Assembly (NCBI GenBank): GCA_036250225.1
Contig: JAPZLL010000005.1
Location: forward strand, 806,001 to 870,000
Direction of reading: 5' to 3'
DNA from: Cercophora sp. LCS_1
Taxonomy: Eukaryota; Ascomycota; Sordariomycetes; Sordariales; Lasiosphaeriaceae
DNA: 64,000 bases
Part shown: piece after piece, positions 22,853 through 34,259 of the stretch
Layout of the letters: the number at the start of each line of letters is the position of its first letter
Numbering within the stretch: position 1 is the stretch's first letter
Translations under genes and position numbers: made by a program
Notes under the pieces: model-generated
What the model was told of the DNA's origin: nothing
Database searches by the model: none
Seen by the model: only the letters and a program-made list of their open reading frames with translations

Positions 22853-23201
22853 GATGAGGAACCATTTATTTCCCCAGGACAGAGTGTTGTGACTGATCTC
22901 AGTTCATGCCAACATGGCACCATCATGAATTCATATCGGATGTGACCGACAATGCGCTAGTTACGTCACAATTCAGTTCCTCATGACAGTGGTCTGATGT
23001 CCACCAAAACCCACCGGCTGCCGCCAACCGTCTTAGCCGCGTTGACGAACGGTGTGAGTCGGTGCGGCCCGTTGCGCCAAGACGGAAGCCACCGCTGCGA
23101 CGGCTCACCCTAGGTGGTACCACTCAGTTGAGTCATAACTGCAAATCATCATTATTAAGCGTATCCTGACAGCTCATGAATGCAGACACAACAATATCCA
23201 A
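22853..23201. other. Intergenic, no gene seen
   Basis: About 350 bases between the CoA-disulfide reductase start and the permease 3' end. The promoter of the reductase should lie here; no clear TATA element was identified. Confidence 0.45.
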
Positions 23202-25186
23202 TCAACAAAGATACCTATAGACCTTCTTCCACGTTGGCCATTGTGCCCTCTCCTCGTCCTCCTGGGCTTTGATGATACCCAATCGCCCAAAGTCTCGCCT
23301 GCCCGTGTCAATGTCCATCTCCTCAACCTTGACGGGCTTGGTCTTGAACCACAGCTTGTGTCCAAGATAGAAGACCAAGACGACCGGAATGGCCGCGCAT
23401 TGAACGAAAAAGTTTTGCGCCAGCTCGGCCCCGTTCTTGTACTCGTCATCAATCGGTGATATCGCCACCCACACCTGCATGATAAGGATGAAGCAGTTGA
23501 AAGTGAAGCCGATCCACGAGCCGACGACACCAGCTTGTGCGCGAAACGCCATGTCACGCAGAGATCTGTGATGGTACGCCCACGCCTGGCGCAGACGAAT
23601 GTGGGAAAGACAGATGCTGCCCCAGGTAAAAATGGTGGACAGACCTGAGATGGCGAGAAGCCAGTCAAACACCCTGGATTGTGTTTCCGTGTCCGACATG
23701 TAAGCCAGCAAGCCCACTGCCGACGACAACAGAACAGCAACGAGTGGACGTCCTGTTCGGTCGACGTAGGCGAGAATCTTGGGCGCCTGCCCCTGGTCTG
23801 CCAGAGCGGCCAGGGTTCGCGACGATCCGAAGACGGCCGAGTTGCCAACGCTGATGACAGAGATGAGAATGACGCCGTTCATGACCGACGGCAAGATGGT
23901 GGCCCCGGCAGACTCAATGGCAATAACAAAAGGGGAGGCCGAAGCGTCAGCAATATGGCTGGCCCCCATCAAACGAGGCTCGTTGTAGGGCACGAGCAGG
24001 CCAACGAGCGTCAATGCGACGATGTAGAAGAGCGAGATGCGCCAGAACACCTGCTTGATGGCCGTTGGAAGCGATTTCCGTGGGTTGGCGGTCTCGGCAG
24101 CAGCAAGGCCAACCAGCTCTGTCCCCGCAAACGCAAAGGCTGCGGTAACAAAAACGCTCACAAAGCCCTTGAAGCCGTTGTTGAAGGCGCCTGGGTCAGA
24201 CCAGTACTTGCCGCCAATGTAGCCCCCGTCTGGAGTGCCTCCAATGTTGATGACAATACCCAAAAGACTGGCCCGTCAGCTGAGAACAACAGGGCGAACG
24301 GGTGCACTTACATAAAGCCAATGACTGCCGTGACCTTGAGAATGGCAAAGATAAACTCAGCCTCTCCGTAGCCCTTGACGCCAAAGAGGTTAATAACCAC
24401 AATGACAAACAGGAACAGAGTGACAAAGATGGCCTGGTTGATGTTGGGATTCCAATACCCAATCGTGTAGGCACCGGCGATGATCTCAAGCGGAAGGACA
24501 ACTATCCACTGAAGCGCATAACTTGGACATGTCAGCGGTTGTATGCCTGCCCACGAGCGGGGAACCTACTTCCAGCCCATAGCAAAGCCCCAGCTTGGAT
24601 CCAAAAACCGTGTCGAGAAGGCCGAGAACGAGCCAGCAACAGGGAACACAACCGCCATCTCTCCCAGCGCGTGCACTGTGCAGTACAACATAGCACCAAT
24701 GAACGTGTAGGCCAGCAGCACCGAAGCCGGACCTCCTTGGCTGAGCGTCCTACCGCTCGCGACAAAGAGCCCGGTTCCGATGGAGCCTCCAATGGCAATC
24801 ATCTGCAGGTGTCGTCCCTTGAGCTCGCGCGCGAGCAGTGAGCTTGCCGTTTGTGCGTTCGCCGCTTTGAGGTCATAGTATCGTGCGCCGCGGTGCTCGC
24901 GGGCCACATGAACGCCCGGTGGTGGCGCTCTGAAGCCATGGTCAGATGTTGGCAGTCCATCGGCGCCTGTAACCTGGAACTCGACATTGCCGTCAGGGCC
25001 GCGGCCGTAGCCCTCTTCGCGGCGGAACGAGTCGATGAAGCGAGTGGTGGCGCCCCGGACGCCGGCAGACATGCGCCTCGGGCCAGGTCCCCCGGATCCG
25101 CGGCCGCCCACGGTAAAGCTGCTCCCTTCGGCGAAACTGCGGTTGCCGTGCAGCTCGTTCATCTCGAGATCGCGACCGGCATTCAT
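23202..25186 (-). CDS. General amino-acid permease (APC/YAT family), 630 aa
   Basis: Exons 25186-24570, 24521-24312 and 24267-23202, with introns of 48 and 44 nt; both joins are phase 2. A cytosolic N-terminus of about 110 residues leads into the family's opening motif ELKGRHLQMIAIGGSIGTGLFVASG, followed by about twelve membrane helices. Conserved stretches include GWNYALQW, VKGYGEAEFIFAILKV, FAGTELVGLAAAE with NPRKSLPTAIKQVFWRI, and the cytosolic C-terminal helix. It imports amino acids at the plasma membrane by proton symport. The long N-terminus, rich in charged and Gly residues, is where Gap1-type permeases carry ubiquitination sites. Specificity cannot be told from sequence. Confidence 0.92.
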
Positions 25187-27005
25187 GACGCGAGCTTCAT
25201 GGGCCTGACCTCGAGACCATGCGCGTTGTTGAAGACGAAGTCCCGTGTTGTCGATGTGGATGGGGTCCGCCGTCAGATGTCAGACAGAGAAGGGCTACCT
25301 GCCGGAACGTGGCGACCGGGAAGCGTCGGGCAAGGGGGTTATAGATGGCGACCCGATACGGATAAGATACACGGGGATGCGAGCAGGACAAGGGGTTTCC
25401 AGTGGCGGTAATCCGTAAGACTGCCGCATTGAACTCGTGGTCTGGGGAGATGAGGCCTGGGAACGCCCCGCACGTGGGGTGAAGGTCGACAAAACCAAGG
25501 GGCGAGAACGAGTGATGAGAGAACAATCTAAATCCTAGAGACCGGCTAGCGGACTCGGCGCAATGCGCTGCGCTCGTCGATATATCGGCTTCCCGGGCCC
25601 AGCAGTGCAAATGCCAGAAAGTGTCCCAGTTCAGGGGGAGGGGTGGCTGGAGTCGCCAAGTGGCCGGGTTGGAAAGAGTGTGTGATAAGGAGCGTTGGAC
25701 ATTGTCGCTGCTGCTGCTGCTGCTGCTCGACGCAAAAAAGTGGACGGCAAATGCATGGCGAGATGGGCACCGGTCCTCGGCCAAGCGGGAAGGGGCAGTC
25801 AGGGGTGCATTGGTGAGCTGCCCAGATTCGATCCCCACCTACCTTTCCGGTTGGAACGGTGGGCAGGGATCAGGGCACGAGCGACACAGCATTTTTAGCG
25901 CTCGTTTTAGCGGCCAAAGTGCCTCAAGCGCCTTCTTCGAGAAGCACCTGCGTGTTTTTCTAGCGTCCTGCGTGTCTTGCTCGACAGACGCGGTGGCGGC
26001 CAAGGCGCGGGACGGACTGCGTTGATGGGCCGTGTGGCTGGCTGCGGGCGTCTGAGGCGTGCCGGAGGCGCCCCTTCAACAGCAAAGCTTTGCCAGATTC
26101 GTCGCGCCTGTCACGAGTCACCGAGGTCGCGATGGCAGCATGCGCCTGCACGTGTTGTCTAGTGTCGGTAATGTAGCACGGGCCAGGGGGTTGTTGGGCA
26201 CGACAGCGTGGGATGGCTTTTCTGCTTCCGTCATGGTGAAATGTGGCAAGTGGGGAGGTGGGTCCCCTCCCACGTCCTGCTTGAGAGGCTCTGCAGCAAC
26301 CTCAAACGCCGCCCACACCACACCACTTTATCTTCAATGGATACGCTAACACAACGTCGACATCCCAATCCGCCAGAATCTAGACCCGTTGCACTCGGGC
26401 CCACCTGCTGGCATCCACGCTGCGGCCGCCGGCGCATCAATAGTCATGCACAAAAGGTTGACCACGACCTGCTGCGGTGACGATAAGCTGCCCTGGAGCG
26501 ACGCTCTCGGGGCTCTTTCCGTTCAACGGTCCGACTGGGTGGCTGGCGTTATGGAGTCGATTGTGCCCCTCCCCCCCACCGGCGTTGACCCCTATTTTCT
26601 TTTTGCTACCCGCCAAGGCCTACCAACTCGGAAAGATACAGTTAGCACTATCACGCCGCACCGCATGGCGGCGGACTGCGACCCCCAACTTGACCCACAG
26701 ATTGTATGTCAAACACAACGTGTTGCCAAGTGCGAGCGTAGGATAACTATCCGGAGCTAGTTGCAATGCATAATCTTGGGAAAGCTTGGTGGCAATCACG
26801 CAACTCGCCAGCCGGTTGCCGACTCCCGACTCCCAACCTTCCATCGTGTCTCTCACGTGCTGGCAGGCAGTTCAGCATCGACATCCACATCAAGTTGACA
26901 GACGGCGAAGGCAGAACCAAAGGTCAAGACTCATATCAAGTCCGTAGACATAAGAACGTTACACATTAGACTTTATCATGAGGTATCTAGCGACAGAAAT
27001 CGGCA
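25187..27005. other. Intergenic, no gene seen; contains (CTG)6
   Basis: 1.8 kb upstream of the permease and downstream of the rhodopsin-like gene. A perfect CTG triplet run of six units lies at 25708-25725. Frames of up to 213 codons on the minus strand run through the triplet but lack domains and start in no favourable context. A long regulated permease promoter is the simplest reading. Confidence 0.5.
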
Positions 27006-28402
27006 TCACACACCCTTGGGACTGTCGCCCCGGGGCAGACCCTCCATATTCTGCAACATAATCGTCGAGCCCCTTTCCCTCCCCCTACTGCTCGCCGACT
27101 TGCTCCTATGTGCCGGCAACGGCAATCCAATTGGCGTCCCGGTCGTCCCATCTCCTTCACCCTCTGCAACCTCAACCGTGACCGTCATCGTCTTGATGAC
27201 ACCACCGGCATCAAGTGACCCCTTGACCGAATGCCCCCTCGGAATCAACGAATCCCTGCTCTGCGTCCTCTCTAACCCCATCCCCGTCCCCATCCCCATA
27301 CCCCTCGACGTGACCCTCACCTCCCCAGAATCCGTCGTCTCTCCAGACGTCGCCCTCTTCACGCCCACCCCCATCTGCACCTTCCCTCGTCCCCTCTCCA
27401 GCGTATCATGTGCCCGATGCCCACTCATCTCAGTCGAGCTGCCCGGCTCATACCTAAACCGATTCTTCTTGACACCTGTACCCCTGATAAACGACCCCAG
27501 CGCAAGCACATTCGCCACAAACGTAGCCACCAAAACCTCAGCACTCGCCCACGTCGTTCGCGTGCCCTGGTACCCGTCCTCCTTGACGACAATTGGCACC
27601 CGATACGCCGACACAACAACATTGAAAACCGCCAGACAAAACAGCATCATGAGCACAATCTTCCTCCCCAGCGTCAACTGGCTCGACGCAATAACCGGGA
27701 CGGGGAAGACAACGAGCAACAAGTCCGTCACGCCGCTGCACACAGCCATGGTGATGAGCTGCGCGTAGCCCTGACGGCACTGGCCGCCCGGATCGGGGAG
27801 AACCTGCCAGTAGTGCGTAAAGGGCTGGCATTCAGCCAGGTCGGCGATGATGACGGCCACGAATGTTGCGACCAACGTCATCCGAACAGCCCAGAGGGTT
27901 TGCGTGTACCGCTTGCCGGTGACGAGACGGCCAAAGAATTCTAGGTTGACGAATTTGAGGATCCATAATCTGTTTTCCATTCATCCATCAGCCATCATTT
28001 CGTTTTGAAAAAAAAAATGAAAAAAAAAAAAAAATGAAAAAGATAAATGAAAACAACATACGTAGCTGGATGTAAGATCCGGGTTAGTAACACCAGACCA
28101 CTCCCTATCTTGCGTCGACGGAGCTCGTCGTCTGTGAATTCGAGGGCCGCATCCGCGAGGGACACATTGTTGGTCCCGTACAGTAGGACAACGTGGATAA
28201 GGGCTGTGCGGAGGAAGAGAGGGATCAAGAAGACGGCGGCGATCTTGTCCTCGACAAAGAATTTCTCTACGCGCACCCAGCGGCCGGCGAGGCGGAAGGC
28301 GATGACGACCGAGCAGAGCGCCGCGACCCACCAGCAGACGAGGACCGTTGGTTTGTCCTGGGAGAAGGGCCGGAGGGGCGGAGCTGGGGTGTAGAGCGTC
28401 AT
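27006..28402 (-). CDS. Rhodopsin-like (SAT4/PTH11-type) seven-helix membrane protein, 434 aa
   Basis: Exons 28402-28062 and 27969-27006. The 92-nt intron is filled with A/T homopolymers; the join is phase 2 and restores TLWILKFVNLEFFGRL. The N-terminal two thirds hold about seven hydrophobic helices. Landmarks of the fungal integral-membrane 'rhodopsin' family are visible: ..EFFGRL.., ..DLAECQPF..YW, PGGQC, DLLLVVFPVPVI. A long hydrophilic tail (from about residue 300) with GMGMGTGMG and Ser/Arg-rich stretches follows. Family members are orphan, GPCR-like or surface-sensing proteins. There is no CFEM domain here. The start is the only in-frame ATG upstream of the first helix. Confidence 0.82.
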
Positions 28403-30466
28403 TCTTTTGTTGGGGGATGGCGAGACCGGCGACGGTCTGCCTTGGAGAGGATGGAGGATGTTAAGAAGATGGTTTTGGAGACCCCAAGTCTGTGGTGGAT
28501 GGAATCTGGAGACAGGGTGGTACTCGAGGGCACGGGAATAGTAGGTTTCGCGACTGCTGACACTGACAGTGGTTCGTTGGTAAGGGGTCACCTCAGGTCA
28601 GGGGGCTGGACGTGGAGAGTTGGAACGGGGTCCCGTCAAACGAAGTCTGGGGCTCGCGTGGCTCCCTCATGGGTACGTTGCAGAGGCGCCCATCGGGAAT
28701 GGATAATATGATGGATATGGGATAAGCCAGTCGCGAAGATTTACCGCATTCACTGGACGATACAGCATATCGCAACATTGTGTGGTATCAACGCGTCCTG
28801 GAAGGGAAATGCCAAGGACAAGGGCCCACCCCGGTTGCCCGGTTTCAGGGGGGGAGGAACCTGGAAGGAATGCATGCAGCAGCAGCATCCACGGAAATGG
28901 GGTGTGGTGTGAGATGTAACCCTATTCGCCACGGACGGGATGGGGGGAGGAAGGAGCACTCTTGCACTCGTGCCCTTGTGCGTCCTCTCAGCATGTGCTG
29001 TAGCGATGTGGCTGTGCTGGGCTGCTGGGCTGTAGCGTTTGCTTGCGCCATTTTCCCCCCTCCCTCTCGGTCGTTATCTCGCCTTAGCGTGCTTTCCCAT
29101 GTTCGGTCAAAGATTCCATGACTGCTTCCACGCAGCTTCCCTTTTGATGGTCTTGGGCCTGCACATGCGATTGGCTCGTCGCAAAGTCATGACCAAGTTG
29201 AAAAAAGAAGCTATTCCGTCGCGGACAGACCACCTTCCTGCAACCAGCACGGTTCAGTCGCGCAGCAAATATTGTCTTGTCCAAGGTGTGCGCGTAGGGA
29301 AAAAAATTGGCTGGGCGTGTGTCTGTGGTTTTCTTACGGCTGTCAGACGGGAGGGACAGCTCGTCCCGCGGGCGCAGTGCAGACACTGCGTGCAACAAGA
29401 AGGCCCGAAAACGCGACGCGCGACACGATGCCGCTTCCGGCATGGCTACTCGGAAGCGCTCACCGGCTCACCTGCTCAGCGCCTCGCTGTGGGGAAAAGC
29501 GTGTCTCGGAACCACACGCTGAGGCCCGGCGAGCCATCTGTTTGGATGTGGAGGATTTACCCAGTAACGAGGATCCGATCAAATTGGTTCGGAAGTCAGA
29601 CTCGGTATTCCTGTTGGACGAGAATCGCAGAATAGGGGGGTCAAGGGGGCCGAATCCAACGGTGATGGGGTGGATCCCGTCGTGCCCTGCGTCCATCACA
29701 TGCGGGAGCGGTGCTGGTGGGTCAACGCCGAGGGAAGTGGAGTGTCGCAATGGGTGAGGTGGTTCCAGGCCTTTTGGTTGGTGACCGCAGCAGCAGCATT
29801 GATTACGTGCCATATAACCGGCCGTGTTCTGCAAGGTACCCGTCGGAGGCAGTTGCCGGCGGTGAAAAAGATTTTTTTTTAAAAAAAAAAAAATCCGTGC
29901 ATACGGTGAGCGATGCAGTGCGACTCGGGGAGAAGAAATAGAAACCGGCAGTTGAAGTGGCATTCTTCAACGTGCCAACATAACCGAAGCGTGCGAGCTG
30001 TTCCCCGAGCCCAACGTATCTTGGCGGACCACAGACATCCAGAGCCATGCAGCCCTACAGGACAAAAGAGGCAGGTCGGAGAAGTTGGGGACAAACCCAC
30101 CTCCCTTGCTGAGACTGAACATGACGTGATTGAGCTAGCAACTGACAAGCTCGGGAGGAAATTGTTTGCTCTTGGCCTTACAACATTTGTCGGTGTTCCG
30201 GGGTTTCCAGCCAATACAAATTGATCACCTGGCGGCTCAAGACCTTCGAGCTCAATGTTTCTTTTAAGGCGTTGGCCAACGACTCCTGCTAGTCTAGGGA
30301 GGTGATAGACGGGTGGAAGTCCTGTTCAAGTTCGTCATTGGAATGACGTCAAGTAGGTAGAGTTGATGTCAAAAAAGAGAACCAAAAACATATCGCCGAG
30401 AAACTCCAATCTTGAACGACGTGATCTTGATAGTCTATCTCAACCCCATACATCAATAGTGACAGC
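28403..30466. other. Intergenic, no gene seen
   Basis: About 2 kb with many overlapping short frames on both strands and none supported. It contains a T9/A13 homopolymer junction at 29872-29893 that could form a perfect A/T hairpin. Confidence 0.5.
29872..29893. repeat. T9-A13 homopolymer junction
   Basis: Nine T immediately followed by thirteen A, flanked by GA and TC, making a perfect A/T inverted repeat. It is a potential cruciform or slippage site; no transposon ends were recognised around it. Confidence 0.7.
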
Positions 30467-30471
30467 AAAAA
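30467..30471 (-). terminator. Pol III T5 terminator of tRNA-Arg copy 2
   Basis: Five A on the plus strand, hence T5 on the transcribed minus strand, 17 nt beyond the tRNA 3' end. Copy 1 has its T5 at the same distance. Confidence 0.6.
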
Positions 30472-30487
30472 GAAAGACGATGTGCCT

Positions 30488-30567
30488 CGATCCACCCAGG
30501 GGTCGAACCTGGAACCTCCTGATGTACTGAATCGTAGTCAGACGCTCTGCCATTGAGCCAGCGGACC
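30488..30567 (-). tRNA. tRNA-Arg (anticodon ACG) with 8-nt intron, second copy
   Basis: The mature sequence is identical to the tRNA at 40-119 with the same intron position; the intron differs at two of eight bases. The acceptor, D, anticodon and T arms all pair. Upstream, the 12-base CATCGATCAAGC (30586-30597, minus strand) recurs 18 nt before the gene, just as it lies 17 nt before copy 1, so the two loci share a duplicated or conserved upstream element. Confidence 0.93.
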
Positions 30568-30585
30568 TCTATAACAAGCTTCGTT

Positions 30586-30597
30586 GCTTGATCGATG
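30586..30597 (-). promoter_or_regulatory. 12-mer shared upstream of both tRNA-Arg(ACG) genes
   Basis: CATCGATCAAGC at 30586-30597 (minus) and at 11-22 (plus), in both cases 17-18 nt before the tRNA 5' end. It could be a TFIIIB/TATA-substitute element or residual flank of a gene duplication. Confidence 0.45.
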
Positions 30598-30789
30598 GAG
30601 AGCCAGAGTGCAAAATATTCTTTTGGGTGGATTTTGGCGTGCACGGGTGGATTCCTTGCGGAGATCGGAAACACTTCTGTCAGGGATGCCGTGGTTGAAG
30701 AACGGGGGCCGCGAGTCAGTGTCTCTGTTACATCCAAAGCCAGCGCCCCCGTGCCAAGGTCGGACAAGAGGCATACCCGAGGAATTCAT

Positions 30790-32467
30790 TCAATTACGCT
30801 TCAGCAAGAAAACTGCTTGAACCGGAGCAGCCACAGTATCGAAAAAGACCTTACGAAATTGCTCAAACTCCAGGCTCTTGGTAGCATCCCGTCCCGGGAA
30901 CTCGTAGCGTAAACACCGCTGAACCGCATAACCGTATGGCTTACCAGCATCAAGGTAGATCATGTCTGACAAACGATCCATCAGTTCAAAGTCGGTGAGT
31001 TGTTGTTCTCTGCTCTGGCTGCGCAGCTTTTCGAGCGTTGTGTTGGGGCATAGCTCAGCCAGCAATACGCCCAGCGTAAAGAGAACCCTGTTTCGGATCC
31101 TGTCACTCGGTGTGGCTGGTTGTTTTTGGCGTGCCCTGGCGCTAGTGTTTTGGTATGGCCCAGGCTTGAGAACGCATGAGATTTCTGGCTCCCTTGTCTT
31201 AGTTCCCATCACGATGGTGTTCAGGCCGGCCCAGTCGTCGTCGAGCCAGCGGGTCCCACAGAGGTATAGCACAGCCCAGGTTGTGGCCGCTGCGACTGCA
31301 AACCGGTCCTTGCGGGAGACAACATCTCTTTGTTGCTGAATCAGCGAGGCGAGCTGCTGCTGCTGCTGCGGTGGCGGTTGGTGCCGTTGTTCTAGAGTAA
31401 ATCCTAGCAACTCGCTGAGGACCTTGTATTGGCCAGGTGTTGCAAAAAGCGGAATGGGCAAGTAGCTTAGGATGAGATCCCTCGCGGTGTCGGTATGTTG
31501 GTCTGAGAAACGAAATCGTGCCTTGTCAACTCGGGGCCCCATTGAGAGGAGGTTACAGATGCAAGAGGTCTCGGGCGGCGGTAGTGACATGTTATTCAAG
31601 GGAAGCACCTCGGAATTTAGGGGCACCCGGTTTACCGGACTTGAAGACACTGCTGCGACTGATTCTGCGTCAGTTTCAGTCTCACCACAAGCTTTTATAG
31701 CTCGTTTGCGCTGGCAATTCCTTACCCAAGGACTTTACAGCCTTTGAAGGATTTTGTTTTGGGAGAGCGAGACGGATCTTCTCCCGCTTCCCTTTGCTGG
31801 TTTTCTCCGGGATGATGATGCGGGAGTTATTCTCGTTGATGCTTGGACTGACTTGTAGCATTGTGAACGTTGTGTAGGTTGGACCGGACGTTGTTGCACG
31901 CTCTGCCGTTGAACTGGACCTGTAGTTTTGAATTAGCAATCCGTCCTCGTCCCGAGGTATCTCGGGCTTCTCAAAGGCCTTGCTTAGCGCTGTGTTCCAG
32001 TACTGGAGTTGCTGGACGAGCTCGTTCCTTGTTAAGCTTCCTAACCCGCGACGGACCCTTCGCCACTCCCAAGACATCCTCTCAGGCGCTCTTTTTGACC
32101 ATTGCGGTTGGCCTTGGGAATCGAGATCCAATTTTTCGAGCAACCGTGTCATTGTCTTTTCCATTTCTTCGATGATGCCCATGAACTCGGCACACTCTCC
32201 AGCCGAGTACATCCGGGACAGATGCTCTCCCAACTGCGTCTTCATGGGCAACTGGCCGTCAAAAAGGTGCAGACCAGTGTTTCGCAGCGTAAGCTCGAGC
32301 TGCTTCTTCTGGATGAATACATGCTGGCGGAATGTCGTAGCGGTGGCCTCGTATCTTATAACATCCTTGGCGGCTTGGAGACACCGCTTGTAGTTGTCGA
32401 GCGCATAGAGAGAAATCGGGATCGCTCCAAGCACCACTCCTGCTACCTCCATCTTCTCGATTGACAT
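30790..32467 (-). CDS. DUF7580-type protein, 538 aa
   Basis: Exons 32467-31726 and 31664-30790, with a 61-nt intron (phase 1). The N-terminus (MEVAGVVLGAIPISLYALDNYKR) is the opening helix characteristic of this fungal family. The C-terminal half carries LFTLGVLLAELCPNTTLE and ends YGYAVQRCLRYEF...FRKVFFDTVAAPV, resembling a degenerate kinase-like lobe. A Gln-rich stretch (PPPQQQQQ) lies near residue 350. The family often neighbours NLR and heterokaryon-incompatibility genes; the function is unknown. The ATG at 32452 (MEVAG) is an equally good start by family comparison. The 32467 ATG overlaps the ATG of the divergent zinc-finger pseudogene in one CATG. The gene looks intact, unlike its neighbours. 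Confidence 0.78.
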
Positions 32468-34001
32468 GTCGACATTGGACCGATCCTTTGACGAATACGC
32501 AAGGCTCCGGATTTGGGGACATGATTTCAGAGCGGGCCTTCCGGACCAGACGAGATCCTCGCTAGGTGACAGACTATGGGATGATTCCGAACTTAGGGAT
32601 CAGGTTGTCGGCATCTTTGACATGATGCGCAAACAATTGGCGTCAGTCCTCGGCATGCTCACTGGCTCGGCCGAATGGGGCGGCGACAGCTCCGGCAGCT
32701 CCAACAGTGATATTTCTTCCACCGTCCCCGTAGCAAGCAACGGAAACCAGCGCGCAGTATCAAGGCAGTTATCTGGCATCTTTGACCAGGTACAGCTGCT
32801 TTACAGCCTCGGGATGCTTTTGCGCCGGCCTGGACTGAAGAGGAGGTAGCTCAGATCAAATATGGGGCCTTTGCCCTCCCAGCGTGCAGGGACGACACCA
32901 GAGGACATATCCCACGTTGCAGAGACTCTTCGTCACTGGCGCAAGGGGTCAGGCGAGAATCAGAATACTCTCCCAGACGAAGAATCTCCGGTGACGTGTG
33001 AGGAGCTCTAGAACAGAACAACGGCAGGGTCAGAGTCTGGCAATGATGATTGGTTAGTGGAGAGGCTCGCGAGGGCCAATACAAGACGCAGGGAACAACT
33101 GATGCACTGGAGTCGATATCCCAATCAAGTTGCTGATAAGGGAACTCGCGCCTTCCACCGACCCCATTATTCCAACTCGCCCACAACCCCCACAACCCCC
33201 ACAACCGGACGCGAGTGCAGCCGGTGACGCAAAGTCAACTAGGTCCATGGGCACAGCCCTCTTCTCGAGCAACACGGTAGCTATGACCGACCTAGTTGGG
33301 ACATCTGCAAGACTTCAAACTTGGGTCAATCACCTAAATCACACTGTCTATGCTGCGACACAAGTAGGCGGAGAACACACGACAAAAGCGCCAACTGTTC
33401 CAAAGGAAGCCGAAGAGAGCAATACTTTTGAGCGTCCATACTGCTTCCTCCAGTTGGATTCGGTCCCCATGAGAGAAAATAGAGACACATGGGAGTCGGT
33501 GCAGAAATGAAGTGCCCCGGCTCAAGCACCTGAGCTGACGCGCCGTTGACAGACGCCACGTTATCCGAGACCTCCGGCCGTATGTTTGCACGTTTCCCGC
33601 CTGTCCGAGCGGAGACAAGCTGTACAGCAGCAGGCATGACTGGATCTATCACGAAATGCGGATCCATCGGCGGCAGGGGTCTGTTCGGACTGCCAAGAAA
33701 TCTTCCATACTCAAGGTGACATGTCATCACACCTTTCTCTGTTTCACACTCGGCAACACCGAGATAGACAGTCTCGTAATTTCTTGGATTTCTGGGAGAG
33801 GCCTTTGGACGATGCATATCAAACCACTTGTCCTCTGTGCCCAGTGGGGGCGAAGTCAAGTCAGTCATGCAACACCTAGGGCAACATTTGGAGGACTTGG
33901 CTTTGTTTGTGCTCCCACACCCTAAGGAAGACAGCGAAATCAAGCAGGGTCTCAATGAAAGTTTGGCGGACTGGAGGAAAAGGCTAGATGAGGAATCATA
34001 A
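32466..34001 (+). pseudogene. Decayed acuF-like C2H2 zinc-finger protein gene
   Basis: Homology to the acuF-like C2H2 family runs across the whole interval in pieces: the N-terminal ARLRIWG...SLGDRLWDDSELRDQ block, the VERLARANTRRREQL motif, and a C-terminal array of C2H2-like fingers (RHVIRDLRPYVCTF, then VCSDCQEIFHTQGDMSSHL, then LGQHLEDLALFVLP). Lesions: in-frame TAG at 32847 (where the family has Tyr in RYLRS) and at 33009; a +1 frame change within the CCACAACC repeat near 33181-33208; the first finger Cys replaced by Arg (CGT at 33433); a one-base loss near 33676; and an indel in the G-run 33845-33849. An intron 33495-33552 is still recognisable. The N-terminus is also shorter than usual, ending at the neighbour's start codon. 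Confidence 0.82.
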
Positions 34002-34259
34002 GACAAGGTAAAGCTGTGATGTCAAATGGCCCAATTTTTGACGTCTGCTTCCTCGCGTCCTTCGCAATTCGTTGTCAGAAACACAGTGGAGCAGATTGGA
34101 ACTGGAAGCATCCACTCAATAGCGCGCCAAGATGGAAATCGCTGCCCCTTTTCACTCCACTCGCCCAGGCACTTGCTCAGGCAACCACAACAACAACTTG
34201 ACACGGTCCGACTAACATCAGCGAAAAGATACTCCCACACCGTTTCAATCTCAGACGCA
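34002..34259. other. Spacer between two pseudogenes
   Basis: A 258-base spacer on the plus strand. An open frame runs through it into the F-box gene, but no promoter element was identified. Confidence 0.4.
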
